DNA of 64,000 nucleotides from Streptomyces flavidovirens DSM 40150 (lineage in GTDB: Bacteria > Actinomycetota > Actinomycetes > Streptomycetales > Streptomycetaceae). The stretch spans positions 62,001-126,000 of the forward strand of contig NZ_AUBE01000007.1 in NCBI RefSeq assembly GCF_000429085.1. Direction: 5' to 3'. This document shows, in pieces, positions 54,971-62,688 of this stretch (position 1 is the stretch's first letter; each line of letters opens with the position of its first letter). Under the pieces are notes generated by a model. The model saw nothing but the letters and a program-made list of their open reading frames with translations, searched no databases and was not told the origin of the DNA. The translations under genes were made by a program, and so were the position numbers.

Positions 54971-55920
54971 GCGGACTGCGCTCCTGGGTCGCCCGGCGGC
55001 TGCTGTTCGGCGTGGTGCAGACGGTGGCCGTCGTGCTGCTCGTCTTCGCCCTCACCGAGGCGCTGCCGGGCGACGCCGCCGTCGCCCTCGCCGGGGACCA
55101 GCCCGACCCCGAGCGCATCGCGGCCATCCGTGAGGCGATGGAGCTGGACCGGCCCGCGCACGAACGCCTGGCCGACTGGGCCGCCGGTCTGCCGCACGGC
55201 GACTTCGGTACGTCGCTTGCCTCGGGGCGGCCCGTCAGCACGTACATCACGGACGGCTTCGGCCCGACGCTGCTGCTCGCCGCTCTCACGGTGGCGCTGC
55301 TCGTGCCGGTCGGCGTCGGCCTCGGTGTGCTGGCCGCCCGCCACGAGGGGAAACTCGTGGACCGGTTGGTCAGCTCCGTAACGCTGGGCGTGTACGCCGT
55401 ACCCGAGTTCGCCTTCGGGGTGCTGCTCATCACGGTCTTCGCCCTGCGCCTGGGCTGGCTGCCGCCGACGGCCGTCGGATACGGCACCGACCTGCTCGCC
55501 CACCCCGCGGCCCTGGTGCTCCCCGTCCTGGTCCTGCTGTCCCGGCCGGTGTGCTCCCTGGCCCGCCTCGTACGCGCCGGCATGATCGACGCGCTGGCCT
55601 CGCCGTACGCCGCGCAGGCCCGTCGCTACGGCGTACCGGGCGCCCGCGTCCGGTACGGACACGCCCTGCCCAACGCCATCGCGCCCGCCGCCCAGCAACT
55701 CGCCCGCACCATCGACTGGCTGCTGTGCGGGGTCATCGTCGTGGAGGCGCTGTACGTGATTCCCGGACTCGGCACCGTCCTGATGAACGCCGTCGCCGAA
55801 CGCGACGTCCCCGTCGTCCAGGGCCTCGCCGTCGTCTTCGGCGTCACCACCGTCGTCCTCAACCTCGGCGCCGACCTGGTCGCCCGCCGCTTCGCGCCAC
55901 GGGCGGAGGTGGCCGCGTGA
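54967..55920 (+). CDS. ABC transporter permease, DppB type
   Basis: 317 residues from GTG 54967. Membrane helix 1 (LLFGVVQTVAVVLLVFALTE) is followed by LPGDAAV and the DppB loop (MELDRPAHERLADW). The C-terminal EAA region reads AQARRYGVPGARVRYGHAL. Same architecture as 1758-2705. Forms the import channel with the DppC-type partner; both junctions overlap by 4 bp. Confidence 0.93.
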   Translation: MSGLRSWVARRLLFGVVQTVAVVLLVFALTEALPGDAAVALAGDQPDPERIAAIREAMELDRPAHERLADWAAGLPHGDFGTSLASGRPVSTYITDGFGPTLLLAALTVALLVPVGVGLGVLAARHEGKLVDRLVSSVTLGVYAVPEFAFGVLLITVFALRLGWLPPTAVGYGTDLLAHPAALVLPVLVLLSRPVCSLARLVRAGMIDALASPYAAQARRYGVPGARVRYGHALPNAIAPAAQQLARTIDWLLCGVIVVEALYVIPGLGTVLMNAVAERDVPVVQGLAVVFGVTTVVLNLGADLVARRFAPRAEVAA

Positions 55921-56702
55921 GGCACCGCTTCGCGCTGGGCGCGCTGATCGTCGGCGTACCGCTCGCCCTGGCCCTGCTGGGGCCGCTGTTCGCGGGCGAT
56001 CCAGGGCCGCGCGCCCCGTCGTTCACCCTGGGCGGCGGGCACTGGCTGGGCACCGACTTCGTCGGCCGGGACGTGTGGTGGCAGGTGCTGCTCGGCGGCC
56101 GGTCGGTGGTGCTCATCGCGCTCGCCGCGACCGTACTCGCCTACCTGGTCGCGCTGCCCGTGGGGCTGGCCGGCGCGCTCACCCACCGCACCTGGCTGGA
56201 AGAACTGCTGATGCGGCCCCTGGACGTGCTGCTCGCCGTGCCGTCGCTGCTGATGATCCTGCTCGTCGCCTCCGTCTTCACACCGGGGGCGGTGGGCCTC
56301 GCGCTGCTGGTGGCGCTTGTCAACATCCCGGACGCCGCCCGGATCGTCCACGCCGCCGCGGCCGAAGCGGCCTCGCGTCCGGCGGTCGAGGCGCTGCGCA
56401 TGCAGGGCGAGACGTGGTGGCGCACGGCGGTCGGGTACGTCGGCAGGTCGGTCGCGCGCACGCTGGCCGCGGACGCGGGCGTACGGCTGACCGGGGTCCT
56501 GTACCTCGTGGCGACCGCGGCGTTCCTCGGCGTCGGCGTCGAACCGGACGCCGCCGACTGGGCGGTGATGGTGGACCGCAACCGCACCGGGCTGTTCGTC
56601 CAGCCCTGGGCCGTGGTCGTGCCCGCTCTGCTGATCGTCGCCCTCACCATGGGCGGCAACCTGCTCGTCGACGCCGTACTGGAGAAGAGGAAGCGCACGT
56701 GA
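55917..56702 (+). CDS. ABC transporter permease, DppC type
   Basis: 261 residues from GTG 55917; the longer frame from 55551 lies inside the preceding permease gene. WLGTDFVGRDVWWQ is the DppC extracytoplasmic motif, and the EAA region is ALRMQGETWWRTAVGYV near residue 160. Shorter than average DppC because the N-terminal cytoplasmic tail is minimal. Same arrangement as 943-1761. Coupled to both neighbours by 4-bp overlaps. Confidence 0.92.
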   Translation: MRHRFALGALIVGVPLALALLGPLFAGDPGPRAPSFTLGGGHWLGTDFVGRDVWWQVLLGGRSVVLIALAATVLAYLVALPVGLAGALTHRTWLEELLMRPLDVLLAVPSLLMILLVASVFTPGAVGLALLVALVNIPDAARIVHAAAAEAASRPAVEALRMQGETWWRTAVGYVGRSVARTLAADAGVRLTGVLYLVATAAFLGVGVEPDAADWAVMVDRNRTGLFVQPWAVVVPALLIVALTMGGNLLVDAVLEKRKRT

Positions 56703-58231
56703 ACGCGGTCGCGGAGATCAAGGACTTGCGCGTGGAGGCCGGCGGCCGGCTGATCGTCGACGGAGTGAACCTCCGGGTCCTCCCCGGCAGGATCACCGCC
56801 CTGGTGGGCGCCTCCGGCAGCGGCAAGACGACGACGGGCCTCGCGCTCCTCGGTGAGTACCCGGCGGGCGCCCGCGTGACCGGCGACGTACGCGTGCCCG
56901 ACGGCCTGGTGGGTTACGTGCCCCAGCACCCTGGTGCCGTCCTGAACCCTGCGCGCCGGATCGGCGCGCTGCTGAGGGACATCGCCCGTACTCAGGTACG
57001 GCGCCTGCCCCGCGGCGAGCGCCGGGCCGCCGCCCGGCAGCGCATCCTGCACGCCCTCTCCCTGGCCCAGCTCCCGGACGCCGAGGCGATGCTGAGGCGC
57101 TACCCTCACCAGCTGTCGGGCGGCCAGCAGCAGCGCGTCGTCCTGGCGCAGGCGCTGCTGCTGGGCGCCAGGGTGGTGGTCGCGGACGAGCCGACCACCG
57201 GTCAGGACGCTCTGACGAAGCGGCGCATCGTCGACCAGCTCGCCGCCGTGGCCCGGCAGGGCATCGCAGTCGTCCTGCTCAGCCACGACCTGGACGTCGT
57301 ACGCGCACTCGCCGACGAGGTCCTGGTCATGCGCGACGGACGCGTGGTGGAGTCCGGGCGGGCGGAGCGCCTGTGGCTCGCACCGCGGCATCCCTGGACG
57401 GCCGAACTCCTGGCGGCGGAAAGCACCACCGGCCCCGTGGAACCGACCGGTGAGGGAAGCGTCGTACTCGAGACGCTTCCCCTCACGGCCCGGCACGGCA
57501 GGACGACGGTGCTCCGGGCCCCCGGACTCACCTTGCGCGCGGGGGGGTGCCTGGCCGTCGTCGGCCGCTCAGGCAGCGGAAAGACGACGCTGGCCCGGTG
57601 CCTGGCGGGCCTGCACCGGGACCACGACGGCGAGATACTCCTCGACGGCGCCCCGCTCCCGCGCAGCCTGCGTGAGCGTACGCGCCGGCAACTGGCCGCT
57701 GTGCAGTACGTCTTCCAGGACGCCAGGGCGGCGTTCGACGAGCATCGCCCTGTCCTGCACCAGGTGGCCCGCACGGCGGTACGGCTGCGTTCAGTGCCCG
57801 AGGCGGACGCCCTGACCGAAGCCCTGGCCACCGTCACCGGCCTCGGCCTGACCGAAGAGCTCGTACGGCGCCGCCCGGCGCAGTTGTCCGGAGGCGAGCT
57901 CCAACGGGCCGCGCTCGCGCGGGTCCTGCTGGCCCGGCCGCGCGTGCTGATCTGCGACGAGATCACCTCCGGCCTCGACACGGTCACCCGGCGCGGCATC
58001 CTCGACACGCTCGCCGGCCTCCTGCGCGACCGGCACGACCTGTCCCTGGTCCTGATCACCCACGACCTGGACACGGCCGCGCTGGCCACCCGGATCGCCG
58101 TACTGGACGCCGGCGACCTCGTCGAAGAGGGCCCGGCGCGGCAGATCCTCACCGCGCCTCAGCACCCGTTCACCGTCTCGCTGATGGAGACCACCGCACG
58201 ACTGACGGCGCGGAATCGAACGCTCACCTGA
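56699..58231 (+). CDS. Fused two-domain ABC transporter ATP-binding protein
   Basis: 510 residues from GTG 56699 containing both ATPase domains of a Dpp-type importer. Domain 1: Walker A GASGSGKTT near residue 40, signature LSGGQQQR near 140, Walker B VVVADEPTTGQD. Domain 2: Walker A GRSGSGKTT near 295, signature LSGGELQR near 400, Walker B LICDEITSGLD. Opine and peptide systems usually use two separate proteins; the fusion is shared with the importer at the left edge. Last gene of the operon, followed by a hairpin. Confidence 0.93.
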   Translation: MNAVAEIKDLRVEAGGRLIVDGVNLRVLPGRITALVGASGSGKTTTGLALLGEYPAGARVTGDVRVPDGLVGYVPQHPGAVLNPARRIGALLRDIARTQVRRLPRGERRAAARQRILHALSLAQLPDAEAMLRRYPHQLSGGQQQRVVLAQALLLGARVVVADEPTTGQDALTKRRIVDQLAAVARQGIAVVLLSHDLDVVRALADEVLVMRDGRVVESGRAERLWLAPRHPWTAELLAAESTTGPVEPTGEGSVVLETLPLTARHGRTTVLRAPGLTLRAGGCLAVVGRSGSGKTTLARCLAGLHRDHDGEILLDGAPLPRSLRERTRRQLAAVQYVFQDARAAFDEHRPVLHQVARTAVRLRSVPEADALTEALATVTGLGLTEELVRRRPAQLSGGELQRAALARVLLARPRVLICDEITSGLDTVTRRGILDTLAGLLRDRHDLSLVLITHDLDTAALATRIAVLDAGDLVEEGPARQILTAPQHPFTVSLMETTARLTARNRTLT

Positions 58232-58232
58232 G

Positions 58233-58254
58233 CCGCGGACGTGAAGCTCCGCGG
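58233..58254 (+). terminator. Hairpin terminator after metallophore-like operon
   Basis: CCGCGGA (58233-58239) and TCCGCGG (58248-58254) with an 8-base loop, immediately after the ATPase stop. Confidence 0.6.
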
Positions 58255-58314
58255 TGCACTTCTCGTGTTACGGAGCGGGAGAACCGTCCGCTGGTCATAG
58301 AGGTCCACCCTGAG

Positions 58315-58333
58315 CTAAGTTAGGCAAGCCTAA
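58315..58333. promoter_or_regulatory. Iron box (DmdR/IdeR/DtxR-type operator)
   Basis: CTAAGTTAGGCAAGCCTAA matches 15 of 19 positions of the DtxR-family consensus TTAGGTTAGGCTAACCTAA. It ends 25 nt before the ATG of the DUF2470 gene, a classic place for an iron-dependent repressor site. Confidence 0.85.
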
Positions 58334-58358
58334 GCTTACTCAGGATGGAGGCTCCGGG

Positions 58359-59090
58359 ATGGGTGTTGTGGACGCGTGCGTGGCCCGGCCGACCAGCGCG
58401 GAACAGGTCCGCACCGTGGTCGCCGCGGCCGGATCGCTGATGGTGGTCACGGACCGGCACTCCTGTGAGCCGGCCGGGCTGCACACCCTCGACGACCGGG
58501 GGCGACTGCTGCTGCGGGTGCCGGACGACTGCGCACTGGCCACCGAGGTGGCCCTCGCGCCGCGCGGCATCGTGGCCGCCGTGCTGAAGTTCACCGACGT
58601 CGCACCCACCGCGGTGCGCGACCGGGTGCGCGCCCGCGTGACGCTGACCGGCTGGTTCGTTCCGGTCGGCGGGACGTCCGGGGATTGCGGCCTAGACCTG
58701 CGCCTGGACTTCGCGCACGCCGAGCTGGAAACCACGGCGGGGACGGTCACCGTCGGGCTTGACGAACTCACTCTGGCCCGCCCCGACCCTCTGGCCGCCT
58801 ACGAGGCCGACATGCTCACCCACCTCGTCGACGACCACAGCGACGTCGTGGCCCTGCTCACCCGACTCGTGGACCCGCGGCTCATGCAGGGCGTACTGCG
58901 CGTCGCCCCCGTGTCCATGGACCGGTACGGGATCACACTGCGGCTCGAACACGCCGGCGCGCACCACGACGTGCGGCTGCCCTTCCCCGCTCCGCTGCGT
59001 GACGCCGCAGAGGCCGGCGGCCAAGTCCAGGCACTGCTCGCCGCCGCACGCGCATGCCGCCGCCGGTACGGGGCGCCGAGCCGGCCTTGA
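58359..59090 (+). CDS. HugZ-like/DUF2470-domain protein, predicted iron-regulated
   Basis: 243 residues from ATG 58359 (GGAGGCTCC upstream). The N-terminal half is compatible with a split-barrel flavin-reductase/HugZ-like domain (SLMVVTDRHSCEPAGLHTLD). The C-terminal 90 residues are DUF2470 (EADMLTHLVDDHSDVVALLT, with the paired His). Such proteins are linked to heme or siderophore iron use and often sit beside siderophore genes in Streptomyces. The iron box directly upstream agrees with induction under iron starvation. Biochemical activity is not established from sequence; no heme ligand can be assigned with certainty. Confidence 0.75.
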   Translation: MGVVDACVARPTSAEQVRTVVAAAGSLMVVTDRHSCEPAGLHTLDDRGRLLLRVPDDCALATEVALAPRGIVAAVLKFTDVAPTAVRDRVRARVTLTGWFVPVGGTSGDCGLDLRLDFAHAELETTAGTVTVGLDELTLARPDPLAAYEADMLTHLVDDHSDVVALLTRLVDPRLMQGVLRVAPVSMDRYGITLRLEHAGAHHDVRLPFPAPLRDAAEAGGQVQALLAAARACRRRYGAPSRP

Positions 59091-59110
59091 CCGCGTCGCT
59101 GCCCGCTTCC

Positions 59111-59158
59111 CGCCCTCGCGGACCGACGGGGCACCGCCCTCGCGGACCGACGGGTCAC
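59111..59158. repeat. Two-copy 24-bp direct repeat
   Basis: CGCCCTCGCGGACCGACGGG recurs with a 24-bp period (start 59111 and 59135), differing at a single G/T in the spacer, just after the DUF2470 gene. Confidence 0.8.
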
Positions 59159-59180
59159 CGCCCACGGTCAGTCGTGGGCG
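59159..59180. terminator. Hairpin between convergent genes
   Basis: CGCCCAC (59159-59165), 8-base loop, GTGGGCG (59174-59180). It sits between the convergent DUF2470 and DUF5997 genes. Confidence 0.55.
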
Positions 59181-59186
59181 GGGAGG

Positions 59187-59591
59187 TCAGCGGCGCGGCT
59201 GGCGGGGCTGGGCGGCTCGCTCAGCGTTCTTCTCCTTGATGCGTACCGCTTCCTTGCGGACCTCGGCCAGGGTGGCGCGTTCCTGCTGCAGCCACTCGGG
59301 ACTCTCTGCCTTCAGTGCGTCGATCTGCTCTGTGGTGAGGGGTTCCGTTACTCCGCCACGGGCGAGACCGGCGATGGAGACGCCCAGCTTCGCCGCGACC
59401 ACCGGCCGGGGATGCGGGCCGTTGCGTCGCAGTTCCAGCAGCCACTCGGGCGGATCGGTCTGCAGGGCGTTCAACTCGGTGCGCGAGACGACACCCTCCC
59501 GGAACTCGGCGGGGGTGGCCTCGAGGTACACACCCAGTTTCTTCGCCGCGGTCGCGGGCTTCATGGTCTGGGTGTTCTGGTGCGACGTCAT
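59187..59591 (-). CDS. DUF5997-like small protein
   Basis: 134 residues from ATG 59591. It carries two similar halves: KKLGVYLEATPAEFREGVVS with LQTDPPEWLLELRRNGPHP, and AKLGVSIAGLARGGVTEPLT with LKAESPEWLQQERATLAEV. The internal repeat suggests two copies of a small helical DNA-binding-like unit. It matches the layout of DUF5997 proteins, which are commonly found beside the LysR-substrate-domain gene that diverges from it here. Function unknown. The C-terminus is basic and Arg/Gln-rich. Confidence 0.7.
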   Translation of the reverse strand: MTSHQNTQTMKPATAAKKLGVYLEATPAEFREGVVSRTELNALQTDPPEWLLELRRNGPHPRPVVAAKLGVSIAGLARGGVTEPLTTEQIDALKAESPEWLQQERATLAEVRKEAVRIKEKNAERAAQPRQPRR

Positions 59592-59648
59592 GGTGTCAAG
59601 AGTATCGAGCGTGCGTACTGCCTCTGACCATGACGGTAACCTGGCGGA

Positions 59649-60440
59649 GTGACAAGCTCGGATGTTTCCCCTTCGTTCCGGCTCGCCTATGTACCGGGAG
59701 TGATGCCCACGAAGTGGGTGCGGGTCTGGAACGAGAGGCTGCCCGAGATCCCACTGACCCTCATCGGGGTGTCCGCCGCCGAGGCATTCGACGTATTGCG
59801 GCGCGGTGACGCCGACGCGGGTTTCGTGCGGTTGCCGGTCGACCGGACGGACCTCCACGCGATCCCTCTCTACACCGAGACGACGGTGGTGGTGGTCCCC
59901 AAGGACCATCTCGTGGCGGCGGCCGACGAGGTGTCCACAGAGGATCTCGCTGACGACATCGTGCTGCATCCCCTCGACGACACCCTCGTCTGGGAGCGTC
60001 TGCCGGGACAGCCCGCGAAGGAGCGCCCTGCCACGACGGCGGACGCCATGGAACTGGTGGCGGCAGGAGTGGGACTGCTCGTCGTCCCCCAGTCACTCGC
60101 CCGCCTGCACCACCGCAAGGACCTCACATACCGGCCGGTCCCGGACGCCCCGCAGGCGAGCGTCGCGTTGTCGTGGCCGCAGGACGAAACCACCGATCTG
60201 GTGGAGCAGTTCATCGGGATCGTCCGCGGGCGAACCGTGAACAGCTCACGGGGGCGCTCACTGAAGCCGGAAGAGCCGAAGCGCAAGAGCCCCGATGCCG
60301 GCGGCGCACGGCGAAAGCCGGCAGCGGGCAAGGCGGGCGGCAAGAGTCCCCGGAGCGGAGCCGGGGGCGCTAAGACCGGCGGCTCCAAGGGCGGCGGCCC
60401 GAAAGGCGGCAAGCGCGGCAAGCCTCGCCGCCGGCCGTAG
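59649..60440 (+). CDS. LysR-type substrate-binding-domain protein without DNA-binding domain
   Basis: 263 residues from GTG 59649. Residues about 10-195 form the periplasmic-binding-like effector domain of LysR regulators (LAYVPGVMPTKWVRVW, DADAGFVRLPVD, TTVVVVPKDHLVAA). The N-terminal winged helix is absent. A 60-residue tail rich in Gly, Lys, Arg and Pro could bind nucleic acid. It is divergent from the DUF5997 gene with a 57-bp shared promoter. I infer that the pair works together, with DUF5997 possibly supplying DNA contact; this is untested. Confidence 0.8.
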   Translation: MTSSDVSPSFRLAYVPGVMPTKWVRVWNERLPEIPLTLIGVSAAEAFDVLRRGDADAGFVRLPVDRTDLHAIPLYTETTVVVVPKDHLVAAADEVSTEDLADDIVLHPLDDTLVWERLPGQPAKERPATTADAMELVAAGVGLLVVPQSLARLHHRKDLTYRPVPDAPQASVALSWPQDETTDLVEQFIGIVRGRTVNSSRGRSLKPEEPKRKSPDAGGARRKPAAGKAGGKSPRSGAGGAKTGGSKGGGPKGGKRGKPRRRP

Positions 60441-60452
60441 CCCACTCGGTCC

Positions 60453-61106
60453 TCAGTGACCGCGGTCGCCGGCCGAGGCCAGGCCCAGCCAGGTGTGCGG
60501 GTTGCCCTCCCAGCACCACCCCAGCTTCGGGGCGCCTTTGCTGATCCACAGGGCCGGGACCCGACGGTCCCCGAGGCGGGACCCGCCGAGGGAGAAGCAT
60601 GTGTTCTTGGCCAGCGCCTGCGGGTGCTGGGTGATGAACGCCACTCCCTCCTCGATGGTGAGCGGGGTGCGTTCGCGCCCCGCGACCGCCTCCAGGGCCT
60701 CCAGCGGGACGACGCCGCAGAATTCCTCGCCCCTGTCGATGTCGAAGGCGACGTACACGTCCGCTTCGGGGACCTCCAGCTCCTTGAGCGAGACGAACCT
60801 TTCCAGCTCGCCCGGGGCGTAGAAGCGCTCGATGACTCCTGGGCTGCTCTTGCCGACGAGCGTGGTCAGCGGAACGGACTCCTCCAGGGGTACGAGCGCC
60901 CTGCTGACCACCAGCAGGAAGGGGACCCGGCCCTCGGTCGGCGGCTGCATCGTGGCCGCCCGGGCGAGAACAGTCCCGCGCAGCGGGGCGGCGATGCTGC
61001 GGAAAGCGGTGTCGGACATGCCGGCGAGGCGCGGGTATCCCAGCTCGACCAGCGTCTGGACCTGGCGGTCGAACTCGGTGCCGACATCGAAAGTGGGCAC
61101 GGTCAA
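60453..61106 (-). CDS. DUF5701-like protein
   Basis: 217 residues if translation begins at TTG 61106, which has AGAGAGG 7 nt upstream; GTG 61100 is an alternative. Features: FDRQVQTLVELGYPRLAGMS at the start, RVPFLLVVSRALVPLEESV in the middle, and DRRVPALWISKGAPKLGWCW near the end. It fits the actinobacterial DUF5701 family, of unknown function. The open frame continues upstream to 61391 but those residues overlap the divergent TetR gene and are not family-like. Convergent with the LysR-domain gene by 12 bp. Confidence 0.7.
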   Translation of the reverse strand: MTVPTFDVGTEFDRQVQTLVELGYPRLAGMSDTAFRSIAAPLRGTVLARAATMQPPTEGRVPFLLVVSRALVPLEESVPLTTLVGKSSPGVIERFYAPGELERFVSLKELEVPEADVYVAFDIDRGEEFCGVVPLEALEAVAGRERTPLTIEEGVAFITQHPQALAKNTCFSLGGSRLGDRRVPALWISKGAPKLGWCWEGNPHTWLGLASAGDRGH

Positions 61107-61230
61107 TGTGCGGCCTCTCTGGGTGCGGCAGGGGTGACGGCGGGTGGGGAAAAGTTGCGCCGGACGTAATTTTAGCCCGAGTGCTGTAAGTTCGTCAAGG
61201 GTAAAGTTACTACGGGTGTAAGATTCTCTC

Positions 61231-61866
61231 GTGAGTATCGAACCGATGGGGCTCCGCGAGTCCAAGAAGCAAGAGACCCGGCAGCTCATCTCCGACCACG
61301 CGACCAGGCTGTTCATCGAGAACGGCTTCGAGTCGACGACGATTGCCGAGATCGCCGCAGCCGCCAGGGTCGCCAAGAAGACGGTCACCAACTACTTCGC
61401 TCGCAAGGAAGACCTGGCCTTCGATCACGGGGACGAGTTCGTCGCGAGCCTTTCCCGCGCTGTCGCGGGCCGGGCCGAGGGGGAGTCGGCGCTCACGGCG
61501 CTGCGGCGTGAGTTCCTCGACGGGGTGGAGCGGCACGACCCGGTCATGGGGTTCTCCGGAAAGGTGTTCGCCCGGATGATCGCGGACAGTCCCACGCTGC
61601 TCGCCCGCCTGCGTGACCTGCACGACCTGCGCGAGGACGCGCTGGCCGGGGTCCTCGCCACCGAGACCGGTGCCGCCCCCGGCGACATCACACCCCGCGC
61701 GGTGGCGGCCCAGCTCGGCGGCGTCCACCGCATCCTGTTCCAGCGCATCCTGGACCTGACCCTCGACGGCCAGAGCAATGAACGGATCGCCGAAACGGTG
61801 ACCGTCGCGGCCCATCGCGTCTTCGGCTTGTTGGAAGGCTCGCTCGCCGACTACGCCGTGAAATGA
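61231..61866 (+). CDS. TetR-family transcriptional regulator
   Basis: 211 residues from GTG 61231. N-terminal helix-turn-helix (TRQLISDHATRLFIENGFES, then TTIAEIAAAARVAKKTVTNY, FARKEDL; about residues 16-62) and an all-helical ligand domain. It is divergent from the DUF5701 gene. The 124-bp region between them is unusually AT-rich and carries CTGTAAGTTC and GTGTAAGATTC direct repeats that may be its operator. Ligand unknown. Confidence 0.92.
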   Translation: MSIEPMGLRESKKQETRQLISDHATRLFIENGFESTTIAEIAAAARVAKKTVTNYFARKEDLAFDHGDEFVASLSRAVAGRAEGESALTALRREFLDGVERHDPVMGFSGKVFARMIADSPTLLARLRDLHDLREDALAGVLATETGAAPGDITPRAVAAQLGGVHRILFQRILDLTLDGQSNERIAETVTVAAHRVFGLLEGSLADYAVK

Positions 61867-61891
61867 GCTCGGCGGTCGCCACCGCGCGGCA

Positions 61892-62197
61892 TCACGTCAG
61901 CGCGACGGCGAGCATCGCTGAAAGAACGGTGCAAACGGCGACGGCGACTATCACCATCCGCGCCGGCACCGCCAGCACCGCCAGCCGACTGGCCGCGGAC
62001 TTCGGCGACGTCTGTGGGGCGGTGCGGCGGGCGGGCGACCCGGTCGCAGCGGTGACGTGGGTCTTTTGTCCGCCGGCCCTGCCCATCCGCAGACACCGCG
62101 GGCAGCCGTCGCTCGCGTGCGGTGGCGAGTTCAGCCAGTGCGCGCCGAGCGGCGAGGTCCGGGGCGCCGGCATCGATTCGCTACTGAAAATCTCCAT
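61892..62197 (-). CDS. Possible small protein with C-terminal membrane helix
   Basis: 101 residues. It has a CPRC pair in SDGCPRCLRMGRAGG and a hydrophobic C-terminal segment (RMVIVAVAVCTVLSAMLAVAL). No family recognised and no strong ribosome-binding site. The GC-rich background produces competing frames on this stretch, so the call is tentative. If not real, 61867-62428 is a 560-bp region without a supported gene. Confidence 0.25.
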   Translation of the reverse strand: MEIFSSESMPAPRTSPLGAHWLNSPPHASDGCPRCLRMGRAGGQKTHVTAATGSPARRTAPQTSPKSAASRLAVLAVPARMVIVAVAVCTVLSAMLAVALT

Positions 62198-62280
62198 GCC
62201 CGCTCCAACGTCCGGCGCCGGCCACGGGAAGCGCCCAGTGGTCGATCCGCAACCGCCCCGTCATCGGGCCGTTAGTGATC

Positions 62281-62312
62281 GTCGCGCCGTCGCGCCGTCG
62301 CGCCGTCGCGCC
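62281..62312. repeat. 8-bp tandem repeat, four copies
   Basis: GTCGCGCC is repeated four times without interruption in the non-coding stretch before the small zinc-ribbon gene. Possibly a slippage hotspot. Confidence 0.9.
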
Positions 62313-62428
62313 TCTGTCGGACGGTGAAGGGGCGGAGTGTGACCTGAGTCATTGGTGCATTGCCTGACATATGCCCACCATGAGGGGCGATCCCGCCGGA
62401 CATGCGTCCGCGACGAAGAGTGGTTCCC

Positions 62429-62569
62429 ATGAGCAAGCAGCATGTACACGTCCGCATCAATCAAGGAATGTCGGTCTCCGACGAGGGCGAGCTGATCGAG
62501 CAGTTCGGCTGCCGGTGCGGGGCTGCCTGGACCAAGACGTACCAGGTCGAGGACCCGGAGACGGACTGA
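62429..62569 (+). CDS. 46-residue zinc-ribbon-like protein
   Basis: MSKQHVHVRINQGMS opens the protein, and QFGCRCGAAW gives a CxC pair in a compact acidic protein ending EDPETD. Codon use follows the Streptomyces third-position GC pattern and the length is typical of short conserved Streptomyces proteins. One CxC alone cannot complete a zinc site unless His residues of HVHV take part or it dimerises. A ribosome-binding site is weak (GAAGAG at about 62415). Confidence 0.6.
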   Translation: MSKQHVHVRINQGMSVSDEGELIEQFGCRCGAAWTKTYQVEDPETD

Positions 62570-62688
62570 CCCGGTCGCCCATGGGCAAGGGGCGCAGTTT
62601 CCCAAGGTTCCCTCTGGGAAAGGGGGTTGCTGCACCATCGTGTGCGCCGTCGATCTTCCTCCGCGTCGCGTCTGGAGACTCCCGCCCC

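Noticed and set aside
46982..58231. Assignment as a staphylopine-type (Cnt) locus
   Set aside because: No nicotianamine-synthase-like enzyme, histidine racemase of the CntK type or opine dehydrogenase is present; only the transport half matches.
59111..59158. Two-copy 24-bp repeat as a CRISPR-like array
   Set aside because: Only two contiguous copies, no spacers, no cas genes.
62281..62312. GTCGCGCC repeat as an origin or iteron cluster
   Set aside because: Four short contiguous copies, no replication gene nearby, GC-rich rather than AT-rich.
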